From assembly GCA_017744515.1 (NCBI GenBank), contig JAGIBF010000014.1, positions 62,001 through 126,000 on the forward strand: a stretch of DNA of 64,000 bases. The letters run 5' to 3'. Positions 41,999 to 49,723 of this stretch are shown here, one piece after another. The translations under genes and the position numbers were made by a program. Source of the stretch: Niastella sp. GTDB lineage: Bacteria > Bacteroidota > Bacteroidia > Chitinophagales > Chitinophagaceae. Below the pieces are notes generated by a model. It did no database searches and was not told where the DNA came from. It was given only the letters and a program-made list of their open reading frames with translations. Positions within the stretch are counted from its first letter, which is position 1. Each line of letters starts with the position of its first letter.

Positions 41999-43618
41999 GT
42001 GAAAACACCCATTATTACCTGCTTGCTGGGACTCATAATGCAGTCTGTATCAGCACAACCAAGCGCCCGGGCAACTGCTGACTCCGCTGCCGGGCTAAAG
42101 CAGCAAAAAGACAATATTATTACTGCGAACACCATTCTCAAGATCGAGAACTTGGGTATTAACATCAATTCCGATTTACCGGAATTGCGTCCCACGATCT
42201 CTGCCGATGGTGATCTGCTATTCTTTATTTGCGAAAACCATCCGGCCAATACGAAGTACAATTCCATTCCCAACTCACAGGACATCTGGTATTCCGAAAG
42301 AGACAGTACGGGTAAATGGAGCGAAGCCCGTCACCTGAAAGACCCGTTGAATACTACACACTACAATGCGGTATACTGGATATCGCCCGATAAGAACCGC
42401 ATATTGATACGCGGTGCATTTACAAATGGAGGCTATCATGGAAAAGGAGTGAGCATGAGTTACCGGAAGGCAAACGGTCGTTGGAGCGATCCGCAAATGC
42501 TATACATAAAAAATTATGAGAAGTACGATCGGGGATTGCTTTCCGGCGCTTCCATGACACACGATGCCCAGGCCTTGTTGCTGTACATGACACCGGTCAA
42601 AGGTAGCAGCCTGAATGACCTGTACGTTTGTTTCCGGCAACAGGATGGCTCCTGGTCCGAACCCAAAACACTGGGCAAGCAGATCTGCCTGCCGGAATAT
42701 GATGAGATGACACCCTATATAGCAGCAGACGGCGAAACGATGTATTTCAGTAGCAACCGGCCTGGCGGATTGGGAGATAACGATATATGGATGACGAAGC
42801 GGTTGGATAAAAGCTGGCAGAAGTGGAGCGAGCCGAGGAATCTGGGCGCGCCTATCAATACTACCGGTTGGGATGCCTTCTTTACGCTTGATGCCGGAGG
42901 AGAATATGCATACCTCACTACAAACCTGAACACTTATGGAGAGAGCGATATCGTACGCGTGAAGCTGATGGAGAAAGAGAAACCCAATCCTGTGATATTG
43001 GTAAGCGGCAACGTATACAACCAAAAGACAAAAGAACCACTGAGCGCTTCTTTGATATACGAAACACTGCCCGATGGTGTGCAGGCAGGTAATGGAGTGA
43101 GCAGCCCGGTGGATGGTGCCTTCAAGATCGTACTGCCCTATGATAAGAATTACAGCATTCATGCAACAGCCGATAAATTCTTTGCCGTATCCGAAAACCT
43201 GAACCTCGACTCGATGGTGAAGGCCGGATACAAAGAGATACATAAAGACCTGTACCTGGTGCCCATTGAAATAGGCCAGGTAGTGAGACTGAACAATGTA
43301 TTCTTCGATTTCGACAAATGGGACCTCCGTCCGGAGTCATTCATAGAGCTTGACCGGGTAGTCACCATGCTGAAAGAAAACCCGACGATTGAGATTGAAA
43401 TGAGCGCCCATACCGATAGCTATGGTACCGACGAGTACAACGTGAAGCTGAGTGACAACCGGGCTAAATCCGTACGGGAATACATCCTTTCCAAAGGCAT
43501 CCCGGAAACCCGTATCATATCGAAAGGTTACGGAGAAACTAAGCCTGTAGCGCCCAACGATACCGACGAAAACCGGCAGTTGAACCGTCGTGTGGAGTTT
43601 ACGATTCTAAAGAATTGA
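41999..43618 (+). CDS. OmpA-family protein with PD40 (WD40-like) propeller repeats
   Basis: Cell-envelope protein that anchors to peptidoglycan, 539 aa from a GTG at 41999, which starts a good signal peptide (VKTPIITCLLGLIMQSVSAQ); a TTG at 41963 is the only longer option. A propeller of PD40 repeats follows (about 45-300; LRPTISADGDLLFFICENHP, DEMTPYIAADGETMYFSSNR, AFFTLDAGGEYAYLTTN), then a CarboxypepD_reg-like beta domain (about 315-400) and a C-terminal OmpA domain (about 420-539; NVFFDFDKWDLRPESFIELD, NRAKSVREYILSKGIPETRI, NRQLNRRVEFTI). It stands alone between the PUL and a converging regulator, and no link to the PUL can be shown. Confidence 0.92.
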   Translation: MKTPIITCLLGLIMQSVSAQPSARATADSAAGLKQQKDNIITANTILKIENLGININSDLPELRPTISADGDLLFFICENHPANTKYNSIPNSQDIWYSERDSTGKWSEARHLKDPLNTTHYNAVYWISPDKNRILIRGAFTNGGYHGKGVSMSYRKANGRWSDPQMLYIKNYEKYDRGLLSGASMTHDAQALLLYMTPVKGSSLNDLYVCFRQQDGSWSEPKTLGKQICLPEYDEMTPYIAADGETMYFSSNRPGGLGDNDIWMTKRLDKSWQKWSEPRNLGAPINTTGWDAFFTLDAGGEYAYLTTNLNTYGESDIVRVKLMEKEKPNPVILVSGNVYNQKTKEPLSASLIYETLPDGVQAGNGVSSPVDGAFKIVLPYDKNYSIHATADKFFAVSENLNLDSMVKAGYKEIHKDLYLVPIEIGQVVRLNNVFFDFDKWDLRPESFIELDRVVTMLKENPTIEIEMSAHTDSYGTDEYNVKLSDNRAKSVREYILSKGIPETRIISKGYGETKPVAPNDTDENRQLNRRVEFTILKN

Positions 43619-43646
43619 TTATAAAACCTTAGAGCAATATCAGTCC

Positions 43647-43715
43647 TGTGCCATCCTTGTGTGAACCATGTACAAAGTGCGCTTTAACCCACATGGTCCA
43701 CACAAGGATGGCACA
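43647..43715. terminator. Long inverted repeat between converging genes
   Basis: Two 25-nt arms (43647-43671 starting TGTGCCATCC, and 43691-43715 ending GGATGGCACA) are complementary at 24 of 25 positions, with a 19-nt loop. They lie 28 nt after the OmpA-family stop and before the converging regulator. It could be a bidirectional terminator; the arm length is more than termination requires, so a mobile-repeat origin is also possible. Confidence 0.7.
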
Positions 43716-43745
43716 CCTTTTAGGAAAGTCTGGCATGTCCAAGTT

Positions 43746-43810
43746 GCCCCTTTAGGGGCCACAGCTTTGTAGAAAATAACGTTGGTATTAATTCGGCCCT
43801 GTAGGGGCCG
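43746..43810. repeat. Type-C hairpin repeats
   Basis: GCCCCTTTAGGGGC (43746-43759) followed by the family tail ACAGCTTTGTAG, then CGGCCCTGTAGGGGCCG (43794-43810). Same family as 27333-27451. They lie just beyond the stop of the AraC-type regulator. Confidence 0.8.
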
Positions 43811-43818
43811 CACAGATA

Positions 43819-44796
43819 TTAAGCAACCGCTTTCCGGTTATATTTATTGCGGTATTGCACCGGCGACAGCCCGGTGAGTTTCTTGAAAGTAGTACGGAAA
43901 GCCTTGGTATCGGAATACCCTACTTTGTACATTACCTCATTCACATTCTCACGGGAAGATTCCAGGCTCAGCTTGGCCGCCTCGATCTTTACCCGCTGTA
44001 TATATTCTACAACAGTATTGGAAGTTGCTTTCTTGAACCGGCGCTCCAGGTTCCGGCGTCCCATGGCAAACATGCCGGCCAGCTGCTCCACGGTGATCTT
44101 ATCCTGGAAATTCTTTTCAATAAACAACTGCGCCTGCTTGATAGGTTCATCCTCATGCTCCTTCTGGCCGTTGAACATGATGAAAGGCGATTGACTGCCA
44201 CGATCGATCTCGATACCGAACACTTTTGAGCAAAGGATCGCAACATCACGGCCCGCATATTTTTCTATGATATACAATACGAGGTTGAGATAAGAGTAAG
44301 CCCCACCGCTGGAATAAATGCCTTGCTCGTCGGTAATGATCTTGTCAACTACCAGGTCGACGTCGGGGAACAAACGCCTGAACTCGTTGGCGCTGAGCCA
44401 ATGCGTGGCGCACTTCTTACCCTTCAATAAACCGGTGGAGGCTAACAGGAAAGCACCGAGGCAAAGACTGGCTATTTCAGCACCCTTCCTGTATTGCTGC
44501 ATGATCCAGGGAATGAAAGCCTGGTTGATTTGTATAGCTTCTTCCAGGTTGCCGGCTACAGCAGGTATGATAATAAGATCAGTTTTAAAATCATCCTGAA
44601 TAGTAAGTTCGGGATGTACAGTGAACAACCCCTTATTCAGTTTCATGGAAGGAGCGAGACCTACCAGCTGTACTTCAAACAGCGGATCGCGACCCATGCC
44701 GGCAAGGATACCATTCACTTCAGTAAACAGCTTGTGAGGCCCTTCTACGGCCCCCATCATGGCGCCTTCCGGCACAAGGATAGATAAGTGTTTCAT
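43819..44796 (-). CDS. GlxA-like AraC-family transcriptional regulator (DJ-1/PfpI + HTH)
   Basis: Regulator of 325 aa with an N-terminal DJ-1/PfpI (class I amidotransferase-like) domain (about 1-185; LSILVPEGAMMGAVEGPHKL, IASLCLGAFLLASTGLLKGK with the nucleophile-elbow Cys, HWLSANEFRRLFPDVDLVVD) and a C-terminal AraC helix-turn-helix (about 225-325; DKITVEQLAGMFAMGRRNLE, NVNEVMYKVGYSDTKAFRTT, GLSPVQYRNKYNRK). In this family the DJ-1 domain generally serves as a sensor rather than an active amidotransferase. It is divergent from an MFS exporter gene, a common arrangement in which the regulator controls the pump. The gap between them contains the amplified type-A repeat array. Confidence 0.93.
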   Translation of the reverse strand: MKHLSILVPEGAMMGAVEGPHKLFTEVNGILAGMGRDPLFEVQLVGLAPSMKLNKGLFTVHPELTIQDDFKTDLIIIPAVAGNLEEAIQINQAFIPWIMQQYRKGAEIASLCLGAFLLASTGLLKGKKCATHWLSANEFRRLFPDVDLVVDKIITDEQGIYSSGGAYSYLNLVLYIIEKYAGRDVAILCSKVFGIEIDRGSQSPFIMFNGQKEHEDEPIKQAQLFIEKNFQDKITVEQLAGMFAMGRRNLERRFKKATSNTVVEYIQRVKIEAAKLSLESSRENVNEVMYKVGYSDTKAFRTTFKKLTGLSPVQYRNKYNRKAVA

Positions 44797-45137
44797 ACAA
44801 TAAAAGTAAGGAGATGCATTGTCGCGATCAACCCCTTATAAAGCCGTATTTACACCCCTTGTAAATGATTAGATAAAGTTAGGTTTGTATTTCGCACCTG
44901 AATAACTTGTCAGTCAGAGCCAATCTCCTGTCACCCTGAGGCAACCCCACTGTCACCCTGAGGCAACCCCACTGTCACCCTGAGGCAACCCCACTGTCAC
45001 CCTGAGGCAACCCCACTGTCACCCTGAGGCAACCCCACTGTCACCCTGAGGCAACCTCACTGTCACCCTGAGCTTGTCGAAGGGAGACAACAACAAGCTC
45101 AACCCTACAAACCGTGTCACGTATTAAAAGTATAGCA
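44797..45137. other. Divergent intergenic region carrying a repeat array
   Basis: A 340-bp gap between the AraC-type regulator and the MFS gene. The first 130 bp presumably hold the regulator promoter. The centre is the 22-bp tandem array and a canonical type-A element. I see no gene in it and no clear TAnnTTTG element close to the MFS start. Confidence 0.6.
44929..45084. repeat. Six tandem 22-bp units capped by a canonical type-A element
   Basis: Units begin TGTCACCCTGAG and end GCAACCCCAC: 44929-44950, 44951-44972, 44973-44994, 44995-45016, 45017-45038 and 45039-45060, the last with CCTCAC. Then comes the full TGTCACCCTGAGCTTGTCGA-AGGG (45061-45084). The unit equals the left half of the type-A element plus a new GCAACCCCAC tail. 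There are no unique spacers, so it is not CRISPR. The 22-bp period is two helical turns. Confidence 0.95.
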
Positions 45138-46691
45138 ATGAACAACACCACTCAACAAGAAACAGTGGCGGTAGCGCCTGCGCCGCCCAAGGCCACCCGT
45201 AAAGATTGGTGGGGATTGGCAGTAATAGCCCTTCCCTGCGTATTGTACTCCATGGACCTCACGGTACTGAACCTTGCAGTGCCACAATTGAGCGCGAGTC
45301 TTAAACCTTCCAGCACACAGCTATTGTGGATCATGGATATCTATGGGTTCCTCGTGGCAGGGTTTCTCATTACCATGGGCACATTGGGCGATCGCATCGG
45401 ACGACGTAAACTTTTAATGATAGGAGCGGCCTTCTTTGGTGCAGCTTCTATACTGGCAGCATTCGCCGGTACGGCCGGCATGCTCATCGCTGCACGCGCT
45501 ATACTTGGCATTGCAGGCGCTACACTGGCGCCTTCCACGCTGTCCCTCATCCGCAATATGTTTCTCGACCCACAGCAGCGTACCATGGCCATTGGCGTAT
45601 GGGCAGCCAGCTATTCGGCAGGCGGCGCTATCGGTCCGTTGATAGGTGGCCTGATGCTGGAACATTTCTGGTGGGGCTCTGTGTTTCTGCTGGCCATTCC
45701 TGTTATGATATTATTGCTCGTACTTGGTCCTGTGCTACTGCCAGAGTTTAAAGATCCCAAGGCCGGTAAGCTTGATTTGTTCAGCGCCCTACTGTCGCTG
45801 ATAGCCGTATTGTCCATTATATATGGGCTCAAACAAATAGCTTCCGAAGGATTTGGATGGTTGCCGTTGGCCTTTATCATCGCGGGTATTGTCATTGGAA
45901 TACTGTTCCTCAAAAGACAAGGTAAGCTGAACGATCCCCTCATTGATATCCGTTTATTTAAGATACCGGCCTTCAGTGCTTCCCTGCTCATTTATGGTAT
46001 GGGCTGCTTTGTAATGTTCGGTTCATTCTTCTTTACCTTTCAATACCTGCAATTGGTGCTCGGACTGTCGCCCATTAAAGCAGGCCTGTGGTCATTACCT
46101 TCCTTTGCAGGTTTTATGATCGGCGCAATGTTAGGGCCGTTCTTCTTACGTTACCTCTCACCAGGCAGGTTCATGGCGGGGTCGCTGTTATTGGCGGCTG
46201 TCGGTTTTGTAATACTCACCCAGTTAACGCCCAATAGCAACATAGGCACTGTCATAGCTGCCTTACTTTGCTTTTCTCTCGGCTTTGCACCGGTAGTTAC
46301 CATGGCTACCGATCTCATCATTGGTGCTGCGCCGCCCGAACGGGCAGGAGCTGCCGGGGCACTCTCGGAAACAAGCGCCGAATTCGGTGGTGCTTTGGGA
46401 ATGGCCATCCTCGGGAGCGTAGGTACAGCGTTATACCGCAGTAAAATGATAAACACCATTCCCGAAGGAGTGCCGACGGACGTAGCTGAGCAGGCGCAGC
46501 AAACCTTGGGTAGCGCGGTAGCTGAGGCCAGCCAGTTATCAGGGAACGCTGGAGCTGCTTTATTGGATGCGGCGCACAACGCATTTGTATTGGGCCTGCA
46601 AGTCGCGGCAATGGCCAGTGTAGGCATCATACTCATATTGGCTATCCTTGCGGCTGTGCGCCTGGGAAAAGTACAACCGGCAAAGCATTGA
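45138..46691 (+). CDS. MFS multidrug exporter, DHA2 (EmrB/QacA) type
   Basis: Inner-membrane proton-coupled efflux pump, 517 aa with about 14 membrane segments. Visible DHA2 features are the first helix VIALPCVLYSMDLTVLNLAV with acidic Asp, LLWIMDIYGFLVAGFLITMG, motif A GTLGDRIGRRKLLMIGA, and AARAILGIAGATLAPSTLSL. The paired C-terminal half has ERAGAAGALSETSAEFGGAL. The start at 45138 (MNNTTQQETV) is preferred over a GTG at 45114. Likely substrates are cationic or hydrophobic toxic compounds. The divergent AraC-type regulator probably controls it. A strong hairpin follows the stop. Confidence 0.93.
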   Translation: MNNTTQQETVAVAPAPPKATRKDWWGLAVIALPCVLYSMDLTVLNLAVPQLSASLKPSSTQLLWIMDIYGFLVAGFLITMGTLGDRIGRRKLLMIGAAFFGAASILAAFAGTAGMLIAARAILGIAGATLAPSTLSLIRNMFLDPQQRTMAIGVWAASYSAGGAIGPLIGGLMLEHFWWGSVFLLAIPVMILLLVLGPVLLPEFKDPKAGKLDLFSALLSLIAVLSIIYGLKQIASEGFGWLPLAFIIAGIVIGILFLKRQGKLNDPLIDIRLFKIPAFSASLLIYGMGCFVMFGSFFFTFQYLQLVLGLSPIKAGLWSLPSFAGFMIGAMLGPFFLRYLSPGRFMAGSLLLAAVGFVILTQLTPNSNIGTVIAALLCFSLGFAPVVTMATDLIIGAAPPERAGAAGALSETSAEFGGALGMAILGSVGTALYRSKMINTIPEGVPTDVAEQAQQTLGSAVAEASQLSGNAGAALLDAAHNAFVLGLQVAAMASVGIILILAILAAVRLGKVQPAKH

Positions 46692-46723
46692 TAAAAGACA
46701 GATAGGTATAAAACATCGTTTTT

Positions 46724-46773
46724 AAAGAGGTGGCACTTTCGTGGCTCGCGCATGAAAAGTGCCGCCTCTTTTG
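46724..46773 (+). terminator. Intrinsic terminator after the MFS gene
   Basis: AAAGAGGTGGCACTTT (46724-46739) pairs with AAAGTGCCGCCTCTTT (46756-46771), with one G-U pair in RNA, and ends in TTTT. The loop is 16 nt. It lies 32 nt after the stop codon. Confidence 0.85.
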
Positions 46774-46924
46774 CATTCATCACACATCTTGATATTTGTC
46801 AAAACAAAAAACAGTAGATGCACCCATCTCTGATAAATAATAATTCCTTATTATTGAAAATATAGAATACCGATATCCGTGATAGCCGCTATAAGTATAA
46901 TAAACCTTATCTAAATAGTCGGAT

Positions 46925-47914
46925 ATGTCCAATAAGAACGTTTCATTGCAATACAATGATATTGACAAGGCATTGCAGAAATATAGGAGTACTGTTAAGT
47001 CTGGGATTGTCAAAGAGAAAAAATTAGAGGAGTTTAGAAAAGACTTGCAGAGCTTTGATCATCATGAACAATGGTATTTTGAGATGGATTTAGTTTCACA
47101 GAGCATCACTTGGTCTTATGCCTTCGAAAAATGGCTGGGATATCAGGATGAAGAGCCTAAAGGAAAGCCACTTGACTATATTACCCGCTATATGCATCCT
47201 TTTGTTGCAGATTGGTATAAGTGTTTTTTTAGGGCTATGATATTGTTCTTTACGCAGAAAGAAGGAGTGGTGCATTTAAAACCCCGCTTCGTGATCAATA
47301 TACCTTTACTTCATGCCGATGGCCATTACCTCTTAGTGAAGCAGATGATTATGCCGTTTGGGATAAATGAAGATAAAAAAGTCGTTCGCTTTATTTCCTC
47401 GTTTTCCATTTTTGATGAGTTTCAGGGCGAGCCTCTGCGACCAAGGATTTATGGAGTAGATCTAAAACCTGATGATCAGGCATGGCTTACGATCAGGCAA
47501 ACGGTTTTTTCTTGTATAAAAGCTGCGAAAAATTTTAAATGGAATTTAGATCCTTACTTGATTAATGTGCTCGATAGTATTCAGCATTTAAAAAAGCAGG
47601 GGGTTAAAATTACTGATACAGCTATAGAGGATCATTATTTGCAGCTGAGCAAAAAAGATGGGCTGTCACAAGGAACAATGCATAAGTTTTTTGCAAGAAT
47701 TATCAAACAGGTAATGGACTTGATGAATAATGCCAATCTCACTGAAAAAGACAAGCATCTTTTTCCAGACGTCTTTTATGCTGCGCAGGCCCGGAAAAAG
47801 GGCAATCAGGAAAAAGGGGATCAGAAAAGGGCTATTAAGTTTTTTTATGAATCCGGTATTATAGGTGTAATGTTGCATCACCATTCCATAATAAGGCAAG
47901 ATCAGAAGCAATAG
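46925..47914 (+). CDS. Uncharacterised protein with PAS-like fold
   Basis: Cytoplasmic protein, 329 aa, not assigned to a characterised family. Residues about 48-165 resemble a PAS sensory domain (QWYFEMDLVSQSITWSYAFE, KPLDYITRYMHPF, LHADGHYLLVKQMIMPFG). The C-terminal half is helical (DDQAWLTIRQTVFSCIKAAK, GVKITDTAIEDHYLQLSKKD, FFARIIKQVMDLMNNANLTE) and might be a degenerate DNA-binding or dimerisation region, but no standard helix-turn-helix motif is evident. It begins an AT-rich block distinct from the flanking DNA. Its own terminator is not obvious. It could be a regulator of the downstream membrane-protein genes; that is a guess from position only. Confidence 0.65.
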   Translation: MSNKNVSLQYNDIDKALQKYRSTVKSGIVKEKKLEEFRKDLQSFDHHEQWYFEMDLVSQSITWSYAFEKWLGYQDEEPKGKPLDYITRYMHPFVADWYKCFFRAMILFFTQKEGVVHLKPRFVINIPLLHADGHYLLVKQMIMPFGINEDKKVVRFISSFSIFDEFQGEPLRPRIYGVDLKPDDQAWLTIRQTVFSCIKAAKNFKWNLDPYLINVLDSIQHLKKQGVKITDTAIEDHYLQLSKKDGLSQGTMHKFFARIIKQVMDLMNNANLTEKDKHLFPDVFYAAQARKKGNQEKGDQKRAIKFFYESGIIGVMLHHHSIIRQDQKQ

Positions 47915-48272
47915 ATGATGATTAATTATATATGTCGCTTCGATACCACTCTCTTAGGTTCTAACCACGGTATCTTCGGTTTGTCTTAGTTAAGACATAG
48001 ATGCTCACAAAAAATTGAAGAAAGAGCGATTTCCTTGCGTCTTACACGAAACGCCTCATAACTAGGGTTTGTAAAACCTATACCGTTACTATTGGTGCTT
48101 TGTCAGTATGTATTTCATTTGCTTTGCGGGCCTATTCTTGTCCGGAAAAGAATAGGATGTATGCTATAAGCAGGTGGTTACACACAGTCATAGACATGTC
48201 CTGGCTTATTGAGGCGCCAGACTATAGAGATCGAAACTTTAAACAACATTAGCAACTCTAAAACCAGGATTT
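47915..48272. other. Intergenic region, nothing recognised
   Basis: About 360 bp of AT-rich DNA between the PAS-like gene and the membrane-protein gene. Short frames only. No repeat of types A-E and no convincing hairpin or TTTG/TAnnTTTG pair was seen. Confidence 0.5.
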
Positions 48273-49103
48273 ATGGATGCACAAGCAACTCCACAGCAAG
48301 ATCCAAACCGAGGCATGGAGCCCTATCTCATAGGGCTGGTATGTGTGGCTTGGGTATGTATGATTGTTTTATTATACCTTAAAAACAAAAATGATGTAAG
48401 CATCTTATTAACTGAATTAGGTGTTTATGGAGCAGGAGCAGGAAGTATCTTCCTGATAATAGATCGTGTTAAAAAACAAAATCGTTTTTGGAATATTCTC
48501 AGGAATGTCTTGTATCTCGGATTATTTATTTTGATTGTTCTTCAAATATTTAATATCGCTCAGGTCATCTTAACGAGTGGTAATAAAGAGAAAAATATTC
48601 CGGAGATTATCAAGGAGGTCGAAGAAAATACAAGGGCGTATAAGCAAGGGATATATAGTGAGAGGATATGCAAGGATTGTAAGGAAGTAGGTATAGATAT
48701 AAAGCAATACCGGGATAATTTAACTGATAGTCTGCTGGCTCGCGAAGGCATTCATGGAAAAAGCCGTGAAAAGTATAAACTGAAAATAGATAGTATTCTC
48801 ATTGATCCGGTAGCAGAGTCGTGCCATTTTGCTCAATACCACGATAAATTCGTAAAGGAGCTGAGGTTATTGATAAGGCAGAAAGATATTACGCGTATAG
48901 ATAAATTTCTACAAAAGTATAATATCGCCCAATCCGCAAGGTCTATAATATTAATAGAGGATAATCAAAAAGTATCATTTAGCACTTTCAGAAATCATAT
49001 TATAGATATTATCCAAGGCACGCGAACGATGTTTAATGCCACATACTTGCCCGCTTATTCCACTAATAAGATGGTAGAAGAAGTGTTCTTTATTAACAAT
49101 TAA
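48273..49103 (+). CDS. Uncharacterised inner-membrane protein
   Basis: 276 aa, family not recognised. Three hydrophobic segments at about 18-37 (YLIGLVCVAWVCMIVLLYL), 44-62 (LTELGVYGAGAGSIFLIID) and 73-98 (ILRNVLYLGLFILIVLQIFN) are followed by a roughly 180-residue soluble domain. That domain is charged and helical, with a cysteine-containing ERICKDCKEVGIDIKQYRDN and a later HFAQYHDKFVKELRLLIRQK. The topology suggests a membrane anchor with a C-terminal soluble part. The next gene follows after 11 nt, so they are likely co-transcribed. The DNA here is AT-rich (for example 18 G/C in the 60 bases 48481-48540). Confidence 0.65.
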   Translation: MDAQATPQQDPNRGMEPYLIGLVCVAWVCMIVLLYLKNKNDVSILLTELGVYGAGAGSIFLIIDRVKKQNRFWNILRNVLYLGLFILIVLQIFNIAQVILTSGNKEKNIPEIIKEVEENTRAYKQGIYSERICKDCKEVGIDIKQYRDNLTDSLLAREGIHGKSREKYKLKIDSILIDPVAESCHFAQYHDKFVKELRLLIRQKDITRIDKFLQKYNIAQSARSIILIEDNQKVSFSTFRNHIIDIIQGTRTMFNATYLPAYSTNKMVEEVFFINN

Positions 49104-49114
49104 TTTGAAAGACT

Positions 49115-49723
49115 ATGAGAATAATTATTTGCATAATAATCACTTTTCTGGTAACGGTGATAAATAGCCATGGACAGCCAGAAAAGCCAGCAAAATCATT
49201 TCCTTCAGCAAAAGCGATGAAAAGTATTGCAGGAAGTATGGTTAACCAATTCCAGCAATCAGTGCGCAAAACCTGCGATTGCCCCCTGATGATTTTGGAT
49301 GGTGTGCTTGAACTGTTTTCTGAAAATGCAAGGATAGAAGTTACTTCCCTTAATCGTACTGATAAAGTAAAATATAAGCCCAGAGACTATTTTGAAACAG
49401 TCAATAGCTTAAAATGTAGTAACGATCCGGTCTATGATTCCATGAGCTTTGATTATTTACCCGTTGATCCGGAAGACGGCACTGTTTCTACATTCGATGG
49501 AAGCTATACCATTACTTATAATATCACTCAGACATTTAACGGAAAACCTGTAAAAAAGAAAAGACGGCAACGGTACTGTGATATTACTATCAAAAAAGTA
49601 GTGATTAATTTCTGGTTTGACCGGAAAGGAATACTGATGGCAAAAATTATAGGAGTGCTTGTTGAAAAAACCAAAAACTGCAATGGAAATGAAAAACTTC
49701 AAATTGAAACCGCTGCTAAATAG
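49115..49723 (+). CDS. Uncharacterised exported protein
   Basis: 202 aa with a signal peptide (MRIIICIIITFLVTVINSHG). The mature part has a conserved-looking cysteine pair in VRKTCDCPLMILDGVLELFS and a beta-rich C-terminal half (TVSTFDGSYTITYNITQTFN, KKVVINFWFDRKGILMAKII). No known domain recognised. Its 3' end overlaps the likely start of the next gene by about 35 nt in a different frame, which suggests coupled translation with the following outer-membrane protein. Confidence 0.65.
   Translation: MRIIICIIITFLVTVINSHGQPEKPAKSFPSAKAMKSIAGSMVNQFQQSVRKTCDCPLMILDGVLELFSENARIEVTSLNRTDKVKYKPRDYFETVNSLKCSNDPVYDSMSFDYLPVDPEDGTVSTFDGSYTITYNITQTFNGKPVKKKRRQRYCDITIKKVVINFWFDRKGILMAKIIGVLVEKTKNCNGNEKLQIETAAK

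Noticed and set aside
42500-43243. 247-aa minus-strand frame inside the OmpA/PD40 gene
   Set aside because: The plus strand encodes a clear PD40-OmpA protein, and the reverse frame has no domain character.
44929-45060. Possible CRISPR array
   Set aside because: The 22-bp units are directly adjacent with no unique spacers, no cas genes are nearby, and the unit is derived from a dispersed intergenic repeat.
13084-45084. Repeats of types A-D as insertion sequences
   Set aside because: They are short hairpin elements without transposase genes or target-site duplications I could see. REP-like or MITE-like status is possible but not shown.
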